Source of the DNA: Odiellus spinosus
Taxonomy: Eukaryota > Arthropoda > Arachnida > Opiliones > Phalangiidae
Direction of reading: 5' to 3'
Length of the DNA: 64,000 nucleotides
Assembly: GCA_963920705.1 (NCBI GenBank)
Contig: CAWUCO010000207.1
Location: forward strand, 682,001-746,000
Notes under the pieces: generated by a model
The model's input: the letters and a program-made list of their open reading frames with translations, nothing else
Told to the model about the DNA's origin: nothing
Databases searched by the model: none
In this document: one piece after another, positions 12,790 to 24,119 of the stretch
Layout: each line of letters starts with the position of its first letter
How positions within the stretch are numbered: position 1 is the first letter of the stretch
Translations under genes and position numbers: made by a program

Positions 12790-15700
12790 GCAATTTAGAC
12801 AAAACCAAAGTCATTCGAAAGAGCAATTAATGGACGGTCTAAATAATAAGAGTTTTCAAAAACCAGTTGAAAAACAAGAAAAATATGGCCAATTCAAGAA
12901 ATCATACAATATCAAAATAGTCAAATTTGAGATTTTAAAAATTCGCTTTTTGATTTTAGACGTTTTTTGAATTGGCCCTATTTTCCATGTTTTTCAACGG
13001 ATTTTCCAAAACTCTTATTTTTTAGATAGACCAATATTTGCTCTTTCGAATGGTGTTGAATTTGTCTAAATCGCTTAAAAATCAAAAGTTTTGTGTCCAT
13101 TTGAATCCAATAATCTTGGATTTTTAAGCGTTTTTGCTTAATTTTAACAAATTTTATATTTGTCACGTTTTGGCAATTTAGACAAAACCAAAGTCATTCT
13201 AAAGAGCAATTAATGGACAGTCTAAGTAATAAGAGTTTTCAAAAATCCGTTGAAAAACAAGAAAAATATGGCCAATTCAAGAAATCATACAATATCAAAA
13301 TAGTCAAATTTCAGATTTTAAAAATTCGCTTTTTGATATTAGATGTTTTTTGAATTGGCCATATTTTCCATGTTTTTCAACGGATTTTCCAAAACTCTTA
13401 TTTTTTAGATAGACCAATATTTGCTCTTTCGAATGGTGTTGAATTTGTCTAAATCGCTAAAAAATCAAATGTTTTGTGTCCATTTGAATCCAATAATCTT
13501 GGATTTTTAAGCGTTTTTTCTTAATTTTAACCAATTTTATATTTGTCACGTTTTGGCAATTTAGACAAAACCAAAGTCATTCGAAAGAGCAATTAATGGA
13601 CGGTCTAAATAATAAGAGTTTTTAAAAACCAGTTGAAAAACAAGAAAAATATGGCCAATTCAAGAAATCATACAATATCAAAATAGTCAAATTTGAGATT
13701 TTAAAAATTCGCTTTTTGATTTTAGATGTTTTTTGAATTGGACCTATTTTCCATGTTTTTCAACAGATTTTCCAAAACTCTTATTTTTTAGATAGACCAA
13801 TATTTGCTCTTTCGAATGGTGTTGAATTTGTCTAAATCGCTTAAAAATCAAAAGTTTTGTGTCCATTTGAATCCAATAATCTTGGATTTTTAAGCGTTTT
13901 TGCTTAATTTTAACAAATTTTATATTTGTCACGTTTTGGCAATTTAGACAAAACCAAAGTCATTCGAAAGAGCAATTAATGGACGGTCTAAATAATAAGA
14001 GTTTTCAAAAACTCGTTGAAAAACAAGAAAAATATGGCCAATTCAAGAAATCATACAATATCAAAATATTCAACTTTCAGATTTTAAAAATTCGCTTTTT
14101 GATCTTAGATGTTTTTTGAATTGGCCATATTTTCCATGTTTTTCAACGGATTTTCCAAAACTCTTATTTTTTAGATAGAACAATATTTGTTTTTCGAATG
14201 GTGTTGAATTTGTCTAAATCGCTTAAAAATCAAAATTTTTGTGTCCATTTGAATCCAATAATCTTGGATTTTTTAGCGTTTTTGCTTAATTTTAACAAAT
14301 TTTATATTTGTCACGTTTTGGCAATTTAGACAAAACCAAAGTCATTCTAAAGAGCAATTAATGGACAGTCTAAGTAATAAGAGTTTTCAAAAATCCGTTG
14401 AAAAACAAGAAAAATATGGCCAATTCAAGAAATCATACAATATCAAAATAGTCAAATTTCAGATTTTAAAAATTCGCTTTTTGATATTAGATGCTTTTTG
14501 AATTGGCCATATTTTCCATGTTTTTCAACGGATTTTCCAAAACTCTTATTTTTTAGATAGACCAATATTTGCTCTTTCGAATGGTGTTGAATTTGTCTAA
14601 ATCGCTTAAAAATCAAATGTTTTGTGTCCATTTGAATCCAATAGTCTTGGATTTTTAAGCGTTTTTTCTTAATTTTAACAAATTTTATATTTGTCACGTT
14701 TTGGCAATTTAGACAAAACCAAAGTCATTCGAAAGAGCAATTAATGGACGGTCTAAATAATAAGAGTTTTCAAAAACCAGTTGAAAAACAAGAAAAATAT
14801 GGCCAATTCAAGAAATCATACAATATCAAAATAGTCAAATTTGAGATTTTAAAAATTCGCTTTTTGATTTTAGATGTTTTTTGAATTGGACCTATTTTCC
14901 ATGTTTTTCAACAGATTTTCCAAAACTCTTATTTTTTAGATAGACCAATATTTGCTCTTTCGAATGGTGTTGAATTTGTCTAAATCGCTTAAAAATCAAA
15001 AGTTTTGTGTCCATTTGAATCCAATAATCTTGGATTTTTAAGCGTTTTTGCTTAATTTTAACAAATTTTATATTTGTCACGTTTTGGCAATTTAGACAAA
15101 ACCAAAGTCATTCTAAAGAGCAATTAATGGACAGTCTAAGTAATAAGAGTTTTCAAAAATCCGTTGAAAAACAAGAAAAATATGGCCAATTCAAGAAATC
15201 ATACAATATCAAAATAGTCAAATTTCAGATTTTAAAAATTCGCTTTTTGATATTAGATGTTTTTTGAATTGGCCATATTTTCCATGTTTTTCAACGGATT
15301 TTCCAAAACTCTTATTTTTTAGATAGACCAATATTTGCTCTTTCGAATGGTGTTGAATTTGTCTAAATCGCTAAAAAATCAAATGTTTTGTGTCCATTTG
15401 AATCCAATAATCTTGGATTTTTAAGCGTTTTTTCTTAATTTTAACCAATTTTATATTTGTCACGTTTTGGCAATTTAGACAAAACCAAAGTCATTCGAAA
15501 GAGCAATTAATGGACGGTCTAAATAATAAGAGTTTTTAAAAACCAGTTGAAAAACAAGAAAAATATGGCCAATTCAAGAAATCATACAATATCAAAATAG
15601 TCAAATTTGAGATTTTAAAAATTCGCTTTTTGATTTTAGATGTTTTTTGAATTGGACCTATTTTCCATGTTTTTCAACAGATTTTCCAAAACTCTTATTT

Positions 15701-17270
15701 TTTAGATAGACCAATATTTGCTCTTTCGAATGGTGTTGAATTTGTCTAAATCGCTTAAAAATCAAAAGTTTTGTGTCCATTTGAATCCAATAATCTTGGA
15801 TTTTTAAGCGTTTTTGCTTAATTTTAACAAATTTTATATTTGTCACGTTTTGGCAATTTAGACAAAACCAAAGTCATTCGAAAGAGCAATTAATGGACGG
15901 TCTAAATAATAAGAGTTTTCAAAAACTCGTTGAAAAACAAGAAAAATATGGCCAATTCAAGAAATCATACAATATCAAAATATTCAACTTTCAGATTTTA
16001 AAAATTCGCTTTTTGATCTTAGATGTTTTTTGAATTGGCCATATTTTCCATGTTTTTCAACGGATTTTCCAAAACTCTTATTTTTTAGATAGAACAATAT
16101 TTGTTTTTCGAATGGTGTTGAATTTGTCTAAATCGCTTAAAAATCAAAATTTTTGTGTCCATTTGAATCCAATAATCTTGGATTTTTTAGCGTTTTTGCT
16201 TAATTTTAACAAATTTTATATTTGTCACGTTTTGGCAATTTAGACAAAACCAAAGTCATTCTAAAGAGCAATTAATGGACAGTCTAAGTAATAAGAGTTT
16301 TCAAAAATCCGTTGAAAAACAAGAAAAATATGGCCAATTCAAGAAATCATACAATATCAAAATAGTCAAATTTCAGATTTTAAAAATTCGCTTTTTGATA
16401 TTAGATGCTTTTTGAATTGGCCATATTTTCCATGTTTTTCAACGGATTTTCCAAAACTCTTATTTTTTAGATAGACCAATATTTGCTCTTTCGAATGGTG
16501 TTGAATTTGTCTAAATCGCTTAAAAATCAAATGTTTTGTGTCCATTTGAATCCAATAATCTTGGATTTTTAAGCGTTTTTTCTTAATTTTAACAAATTTT
16601 ATATTTGTCACGTTTTGGCAATTTAGACAAAACCAAAGTCATTCGAAAGAGCAATTAATGGACGGTCTAAATAATAAGAGTTTTCAAAAACCAGTTGAAA
16701 AACAAGAAAAATATGGCCAATTCAAGAAATCATACAATATCAAAATAGTCAAATTTGAGATTTTAAAAATTCGCTTTTTGATTTTAGATGTTTTTTGAAT
16801 TGGACCTATTTTCCATGTTTTTCAACAGATTTTCCAAAACTCTTATTTTTTAGATAGACCAATATTTGCTCTTTCGAATGGTGTTGAATTTGTCTAAATC
16901 GCTTAAAAATCAAAAGTTTTGTGTCCATTTGAATCCAATAATCTTGGATTTTTAAGCGTTTTTGCTTAATTTTAACAAATTTTATATTTGTCACGTTTTG
17001 GCAATTTAGACAAAACCAAAGTCATTCTAAAGAGCAATTAATGGACAGTCTAAGTAATAAGAGTTTTCAAAAATCCGTTGAAAAACAAGAAAAATATGGC
17101 CAATTCAAGAAATCATACAATATCAAAATAGTCAAATTTCAGATTTTAAAAATTCGCTTTTTGATATTAGATGTTTTTTGAATTGGCCATATTTTCCATG
17201 TTTTTCAACGGATTTTCCAAAACTCTTATTTTTTAGATAGACCAATATTTGCTCTTTCGAATGGTGTTGA
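12790..17270. repeat. 5-monomer higher-order repeat, 1914-bp period
   Basis: The same sequence of variant monomers returns every 1914 bp. The copy at 12978 matches 14892 and 16806; 13744 matches 15658; 14452 matches 16366. Rare private variants travel with the period, for example TCGCTAAAAAATC near 13455 and again near 15369, and GGATTTTTTAGCG near 14270 and 16184. The pattern breaks near 17280, where the third copy has the ordinary TCGCTTAAAAATC. Two complete copies and part of a third are present. Confidence 0.85.
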
Positions 17271-17384
17271 ATTTGTCTAAATCGCTTAAAAATCAAATGT
17301 TTTGTGTCCATTTGAATCCAAAAATCTTGGATTTTTAAGCGTTTTTTCTTAATTTTAACCAATTTTATATTTGTCACGTTTTGG

Positions 17385-17511
17385 CAATTTAGACAAAACC
17401 AAAGTCATTCGAAAGAGCAATTAATGGACAGTCTAAATAATAAGAGTTTTCAAAAATCCGTTGAAAAACAAGAAAAATATGGCCAATTCAAGAAATCATA
17501 CAATATCAAAA
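17385..17511 (+). repeat. Left arm of monomer inverted repeat (reference copy)
   Basis: 127 bp from CAATTTAGACAAA to AATATCAAAA. By hand alignment with the reverse complement of 17542-17667 I count about 19 mismatches and one 1-bp gap (about 84% identity). Equivalent arms occur in every monomer of the array. The longest exactly shared runs are 18 bp. Confidence 0.92.
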
Positions 17512-17541
17512 TAGTCAAATTTCAGATTTTAAAAATTCGCT

Positions 17542-17667
17542 TTTTGATATTAGATGTTTTTTGAATTGGCCATATTTTCCATGTTTTTCAACGGATTTTC
17601 CAAAACTCTTATTTTTTAGATAGACCAATATTTGCTCTTTCGAATGGTGTTGAATTTGTCTAAATCG
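17542..17667 (-). repeat. Right arm of monomer inverted repeat (reference copy)
   Basis: 126 bp from TTTTGATATT to TTTGTCTAAATCG, reverse-complementary to the left arm across a 30-bp centre. On the reverse strand this arm begins the same way as the left arm (GATTTAGACAAA, then CATTCGAAAGAGCAA). Confidence 0.92.
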
Positions 17668-18048
17668 CTTAAAAATCAAATGTTTTGTGTCCATTTGAAT
17701 CCAATAATCTTGGATTTTTAAACGTTTTTTCTTAATTTTAACCAATTTTATATTTGTCACGTTTTGGCAATTTAGACAAAACCAAAGTCATTCGAAAGAG
17801 CAATTAAAGGACAGTCTAAATAATAAGAGTTTTCAAAAATCCGTTGAAAAACAAGAAAAATATGGCCAATTCAAGAAATCATACAATATCAAAATATTCA
17901 ACTTTCAGATTTTAAAAATTCGCTTTTTGATCTTAGATGTTTTTTGAATTGGCCATATTTTCCATGTTTTTCAACGGATTTTCCAAAACTCTTATTTTTT
18001 AGATAGACCAATATTTGCTCTTTCGAATGGTGTTGAATTTGTCTAAAT

Positions 18049-18107
18049 CGCTTAAAAATCAAAAGTTTTGTGTCCATTTGAATCCAATAATCTTGGATTT
18101 TTAAGCG
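18049..18107. repeat. Spacer inverted repeat, subfamily A form (12-bp arms)
   Basis: CGCTTAAAAATC at 18049-18060 is the exact reverse complement of GATTTTTAAGCG at 18096-18107, enclosing a 35-nt loop with TGTGTCCATTTGAATCC. The same pair is found in most subfamily A monomers; occasional copies break it (AAACG for AAGCG near 17720). Confidence 0.9.
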
Positions 18108-18118
18108 TTTTTGCTTAA
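18101..18118. repeat. Small hairpin TTAAGC-GTTTTT-GCTTAA
   Basis: A 6-bp stem and 6-nt loop that shares its left half with the right arm of the larger spacer inverted repeat, so only one of the two can form at a time. It occurs in most monomers of both subfamilies and is lost where the sequence reads TTTTTTCTTAA (many A copies) or TTTTGGATTAA (some B copies near 37200, 38345, 39500 and 41030). Confidence 0.7.
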
Positions 18119-20219
18119 TTTTAACAAATTTTATATTTGTCACGTTTTGGCAATTTAGACAAAACCAAAGTCATTCTAAAGAGCAATTAATGGACAGTCT
18201 AAGTAATAAGAGTTTTCAAAAATCCGTTGAAAAACAAGAAAAATATGGCCAATTCAAGAAATCATACAATATCAAAATAGTCAAATTTCAGATTTTAAAA
18301 ATTCGCTTTTTGATATTAGATGTTTTTTGAATTGGCCATATTTTCCATGTTTTTCAACGGATTTTCCAAAACTCTTATTTTTTAGATAGACCAATATTTG
18401 CTCTTTCGAATGGTGTTGCATTTGTCTAAATCGCTTAAAAATCAAAAGTTTTGTGTCCATTTGAATCCAATAATCTTGGATTTTTAAGCGTTTTTGCTTA
18501 ATTTTAACAAATTTTATATTTGTCACGTTTTGGCAATTTAGACAAAACCAAAGTCATTCTAAAGAGCAATTAATGGACAGTCTAAGTAATAAGAGTTTTC
18601 AAAAATCCGTTGAAAAACAAGAAAAATATGGCCAATTCAAGAAATCATACAATATCAAAATAGTCAAATTTCAGATTTTAAAAATTCGCTTTTTGATATT
18701 AGATGTTTTTTGAATTGGCCATATTTTCCATGTTTTTCATCGGATTTTCCAAAACTCTTATTTTTTAGATAGACCAATATTTGCTCTTTCGAATGGTGTT
18801 GCATTTGTCTAAATCGCTTAAAAATAAAATGTTTTGTGTCCATTTGAATCCAATAATCTTGGATTTTTAAGCGTTTTTTCTTAATTTTAACCAATTTTAT
18901 ATTTGTCACGTTTTGGCAATTTAGACAAAACCAAAGTCATTCGAAAGAGCAATTAATGGACAGTCTAAATAATAAGAGTTTTCAAAAATCCGTTGAAAAA
19001 CAAGAAAAATATGGCCAATTCAAGAAATCATACAATATCAAAATAGTCAAATTTCAGATTTTAAAAATTCGCTTTTTGATATTAGATGTTTTTTGAATTG
19101 GCCATATTTTCCATGTTTTTCAACGGATTTTCCAAAACTCTTATTTTTTAGATAGACCAATATTTGCTCTTTCGAATGGTGTTGCATTTGTCTAAATCGC
19201 TTAAAAATCAAAAGTTTTGTGTCCATTTGAATCCAATAATCTTGGATTTTTAAGCGTTTTTGCTTAATTTTAACAAATTTTATATTTGTCACGTTTTGGC
19301 AATTTAGACAAAACCAAAGTCATTCTAAAGAGCAATTAATGGACAGTCTAAGTAATAAGAGTTTTCAAAAATCCGTTGAAAAACAAGAAAAATATGGCCA
19401 ATTCAAGAAATCATACAATATCAAAATAGTCAAATTTCAGATTTTAAAAATTCGCTTTTTGATATTAGATGTTTTTTGAATTGGCCATATTTTCCATGTT
19501 TTTCAACGGATTTTCCAAAACTCTTATTTTTTAGATAGACCAATATTTGCTCTTTCGAATGGTGTTGCATTTGTCTAAATCGCTTAAAAATAAAATGTTT
19601 TGTGTCCATTTGAATCCAATAATCTTGGATTTTTAAGCGTTTTTTCTTAATTTTAACCAATTTTATATTTGTCACGTTTTGGCAATTTAGACAAAACCAA
19701 AGTCATTCGAAAGAGCAATTAATGGACAGTCTAAATAATAAGAGTTTTCAAAAATCCGTTGAAAAACAAGAAAAATATGGCCAATTCAAGAAATCATACA
19801 ATATCAAAATAGTCAAATTTCAGATTTTAAAAATTCGCTTTTTGATATTAGATGTTTTTTGAATTGGCCATATTTTCCATGTTTTTCAACGGATTTTCCA
19901 AAACTCTTATTTTTTAGATAGACCAATATTTGCTCTTTCGAATGGTGTTGAATTTGTCTAAATCGCTTAAAAATCAAATGTTTTGTGTCCATTTGAATCC
20001 AATAATCTTGGATTTTTAAACGTTTTTTCTTAATTTTAACCAATTTTATATTTTTCACGTTTTGGCAATTTAGACAAAACCAAAGTCATTCGAAAGAGCA
20101 ATTAAAGGACAGTCTAAATAATAAGAGTTTTCAAAAATCCGTTGAAAAACAAGAAAAATATGGCCAATTCAAGAAATCATACAATATCAAAATATTCAAC
20201 TTTCAGATTTTAAAAATAC

Positions 20220-23200
20220 GCTTTTTGATCTTAGATGTTTTTTGAATTGGCCATATTTTCCATGTTTTTCAACGGATTTTCCAAAACTCTTATTTTTTAG
20301 ATAGAACAATATTTGTTTTTCGAATGGTGTTGAATTTGTCTAAATCGCTTAAAAATCAAAATTTTTGTGTCCATTTGAATCCAATAATCTTGGATTTTTA
20401 AGCGTTTTTGCTTAATTTTAAAATTTTTTATATTTGTCACGTTTTGGCAATTTAGACAAAACCAAAGTCATTCGAAAGAGCAATTAATGGACGGTCTAAA
20501 TAATAAGAGTTTTCAAAAACCCGTTGAAAAACAAGAAAAATATGGCCAATTCAAGAAATCATACAATATCAAAATATTCAACTTTCAGATTTTAAAAATT
20601 CGCTTTTTGATTTTAGATGTTTTTTGAATTGGCCATATTTTTCATGTTTTTCAACGGATTTTCCAAAACTCTTATTTTTTAGATAGACCAATATTTGCTC
20701 TTTCGAATGGTGTTGAATTTGTCTAAATCGCTTAAAAATCAAATGTTTTGTGTCCATTTGAATCCAATAATCTTGGATTTTTAAGCGTTTTTTCTTAATT
20801 TTAACCAATTTTATATTTGTCACGTTTTGGCAATTTAGACAAAACCAAAGTCATTCGAAAGAGCAATTAATGGACGGTCTAAATAATAAGAGTTTTCAAA
20901 AACCAGTTGAAAAACAAGAAAAATATGGCCAATTCAAGAAATCATACAATATCAAAATAGTCAAATTTGAGATTTTAAAAATTCGCTTTTTGATTTTAGA
21001 TGTTTTTTGAATTGGACCTATTTTCCATGTTTTTCAACAGATTTTCCAAAACTCTTATTTTTTAGATAGACCAATATTTGCTCTTTCGAATGGTGTTGAA
21101 TTTGTCTAAATCGCTTAAAAATCAAAAGTTTTGTGTCCATTTGAATCCAATAATCTTGGATTTTTAAGCGTTTTTGCTTAATTTTAACAAATTTTATATT
21201 TGTCACGTTTTGGCAATTTAGACAAAACCAAAGTCATTCTAAAGAGCAATTAATGGACAGTCTAAGTAATAAGAGTTTTCAAAAATCCGTTGAAAAACAA
21301 GAAAAATATGGCCAATTCAAGAAATCATACAATATCAAAATAGTCAAATTTCAGATTTTAAAAATTCGCTTTTTGATATTAGATGTTTTTTGAATTGGCC
21401 ATATTTTCCATGTTTTTCAACGGATTTTCCAAAACTCTTATTTTTTAGATAGACCAATATTTGCTCTTTCGAATGGTGTTGAATTTGTCTAAATCGCTTA
21501 AAAATCAAAAGTTTTGTGTCCATTTGAATCCAATAATCTTGGATTTTTAAGCGTTTTTGCTTAATTTTAACCAATTTTATATTTGTCACGTTTTGGCAAT
21601 TTAGACAAAACCAAAGTCATTCGAAAGAGCAATTAATGGACAGTCTAAATAATAAGAGTTTTCAAAAATCCGTTGAAAAACAAGAAAAATATGGCCAATT
21701 CAAGAAATCATACAATATCAAAATAGTCAAATTTCAGATTTTAAAAATTCGCTTTTTGATATTAGATGTTTTTTTGAATTGGCCATATTTTCCATGTTTT
21801 TCAACGGATTTTCCAAAACTCTTATTTTTTAGATAGAACAATATTTGTTTTTCGAATGGTGTTGAATTTGTCTAAATCGCTTAAAAATCAAAATTTTTGT
21901 GTCCATTTGAATCCAATAATCTTGGATTTTTAAGCGTTTTTGCTTAATTTTAAAATTTTTTATATTTGTCACGTTTTGGCAATTTAGACAAAACCAAAGT
22001 CATTCGAAAGAGCAATTAATGGACGGTCTAAATAATAAGAGTTTTCAAAAACCCGTTGAAAAACAAGAAAAATATGGCCAATTCAAGAAATCATACAATA
22101 TCAAAATATTCAACTTTCAGATTTTAAAAATTCGCTTTTTGATTTTAGATGTTTTTTGAATTGGCCATATTTTTCATGTTTTTCAACGGATTTTCCAAAA
22201 CTCTTATTTTTTAGATAGACCAATATTTGCTCTTTCGAATGGTGTTGAATTTGTCTAAATCGCTTAAAAATCAAATGTTTTGTGTCCATTTGAATCCAAT
22301 AATCTTGGATTTTTAAGCGTTTTTTCTTAATTTTAACCAATTTTATATTTGTCACGTTTTGGCAATTTAGACAAAACCAAAGTCATTCGAAAGAGCAATT
22401 AATGGACGGTCTAAATAATAAGAGTTTTCAAAAACCAGTTGAAAAACAAGAAAAATATGGCCAATTCAAGAAATCATACAATATCAAAATAGTCAAATTT
22501 GAGATTTTAAAAATTCGCTTTTTGATTTTAGATGTTTTTTGAATTGGACCTATTTTCCATGTTTTTCAACAGATTTTCCAAAACTCTTATTTTTTAGATA
22601 GACCAATATTTGCTCTTTCGAATGGTGTTGAATTTGTCTAAATCGCTTAAAAATCAAAAGTTTTGTGTCCATTTGAATCCAATAATCTTGGATTTTTAAG
22701 CGTTTTTGCTTAATTTTAACAAATTTTATATTTGTCACGTTTTGGCAATTTAGACAAAACCAAAGTCATTCTAAAGAGCAATTAATGGACAGTCTAAGTA
22801 ATAAGAGTTTTCAAAAATCCGTTGAAAAACAAGAAAAATATGGCCAATTCAAGAAATCATACAATATCAAAATAGTCAAATTTCAGATTTTAAAAATTCG
22901 CTTTTTGATATTAGATGTTTTTTGAATTGGCCATATTTTCCATGTTTTTCAACGGATTTTCCAAAACTCTTATTTTTTAGATAGACCAATATTTGCTCTT
23001 TCGAATGGTGTTGAATTTGTCTAAATCGCTTAAAAATCAAAAGTTTTGTGTCCATTTGAATCCAATAATCTTGGATTTTTAAGCGTTTTTGCTTAATTTT
23101 AACCAATTTTATATTTGTCACGTTTTGGCAATTTAGACAAAACCAAAGTCATTCGAAAGAGCAATTAATGGACAGTCTAAATAATAAGAGTTTTCAAAAA

Positions 23201-23370
23201 TCCGTTGAAAAACAAGAAAAATATGGCCAATTCAAGAAATCATACAATATCAAAATAGTCAAATTTCAGATTTTAAAAATTCGCTTTTTGATATTAGATG
23301 TTTTTTTGAATTGGCCATATTTTCCATGTTTTTCAACGGATTTTCCAAAACTCTTATTTTTTAGATAGAC
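20220..23370. repeat. 4-monomer higher-order repeat, 1532-bp period
   Basis: The copy at 20578 matches 22110, 21018 matches 22550, 21344 matches 22876 and 21636 matches 23168, each 1532 bp apart. Private variants repeat with it, including the extra T in GATGTTTTTTTGAATTGG near 21767 and 23299 and the TTTTTCATG variant near 20639 and 22171. Two copies are visible. Confidence 0.85.
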
Positions 23371-24119
23371 CAATATTTGCTCTTTCGAATGGTGTTGAAT
23401 TTGTCTAAATCGCTTAAAAATCAAATGTTTTGTGTCCATTTGAATCCAATAATCTTGGATTTTTAAACGTTTTTTCTTAATTTTAACCAATTTTATATTT
23501 GTCACGTTTTGGCAATTTAGACAAAACCAAAGTCATTCGAAAGAGCAATTAATGGACGGTCTAAATAATAAGAGTTTTCAAAAACCCGTTGAAAAACAAG
23601 AAAAATATTGCCAATTCAAGAAATCATACAATATCAAAATAGTCAAATTTGAGATTTTAAAAATTCGCTTTTTGATTTTAGATGTTTTTTGAATTGGCCA
23701 TATTTTCCATGTTTTTCAACGGATTTTCCAAAACTCTTATTTTTTAGATGGACCAATATTTGCTCTTTCGAATGGTGTTGAATTTGTCTAAATCGCTTAA
23801 AAATCAAATGTTTTGTGTCCATTTGAATCCAATAATCTTGGATTTTTAAGCGTTTTTTCTTAATTTTAACCAATTTTATATTTGTCACGTTTTGGCAATT
23901 TAGACAAAACAAAAGTCATTCGAAAGAGCAATTAATGGACAGTCTAAATAATAAGAGTTTTCAAAAATCCGTTGAAAAACAAGAAAAATATGGCCAATTC
24001 AAGAAATCATACAATATCAAAATAGTCAACTTTCAGATTTTAAAAATTCGCTTTTTGATCTTAGATGTTTTTTGAATTGGCCATATTTTCCATGTTTTTC
24101 AACGGATTTTCCAAAACTC

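Larger units (their letters stand above)
17383..17765. repeat. Reference satellite monomer (383 bp)
   Basis: Chosen as a clean example, starting at GGCAATTTAGAC; the next unit starts with the same bases at 17766. In order it holds the left arm (17385-17511), a 30-bp centre (17512-17541), the right arm as an inverted copy of the left (17542-17667), and a ~98-bp spacer with a second inverted repeat and the AT-rich stretch ATTTTATATTTGTCACGTTT. Both arms contain CATTCGAAAGAGCAA, AATAAGAGTTTT, AAAATCCGTTGAAAAACA and AAAATATGGCCAATTCAA in opposite orientation. Confidence 0.95.
17383..20220. repeat. Run of near-identical monomers, including a 2-monomer (766-bp) higher-order repeat
   Basis: Exact 383-bp spacing of equivalent positions: 17515, 17898, 18281, 18664, 19047, 19430, 19813. 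From about 18180 to 19700 two monomer types alternate. One has AAAAGTTTTGTG with AACAAATTTT (18281, 19047) and the other has AAATAAAATG with AACCAATTTT (18664, 19430). All four share the private change GTTGCATTTG. That is a dimer repeat of 766 bp present twice. Confidence 0.85.
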
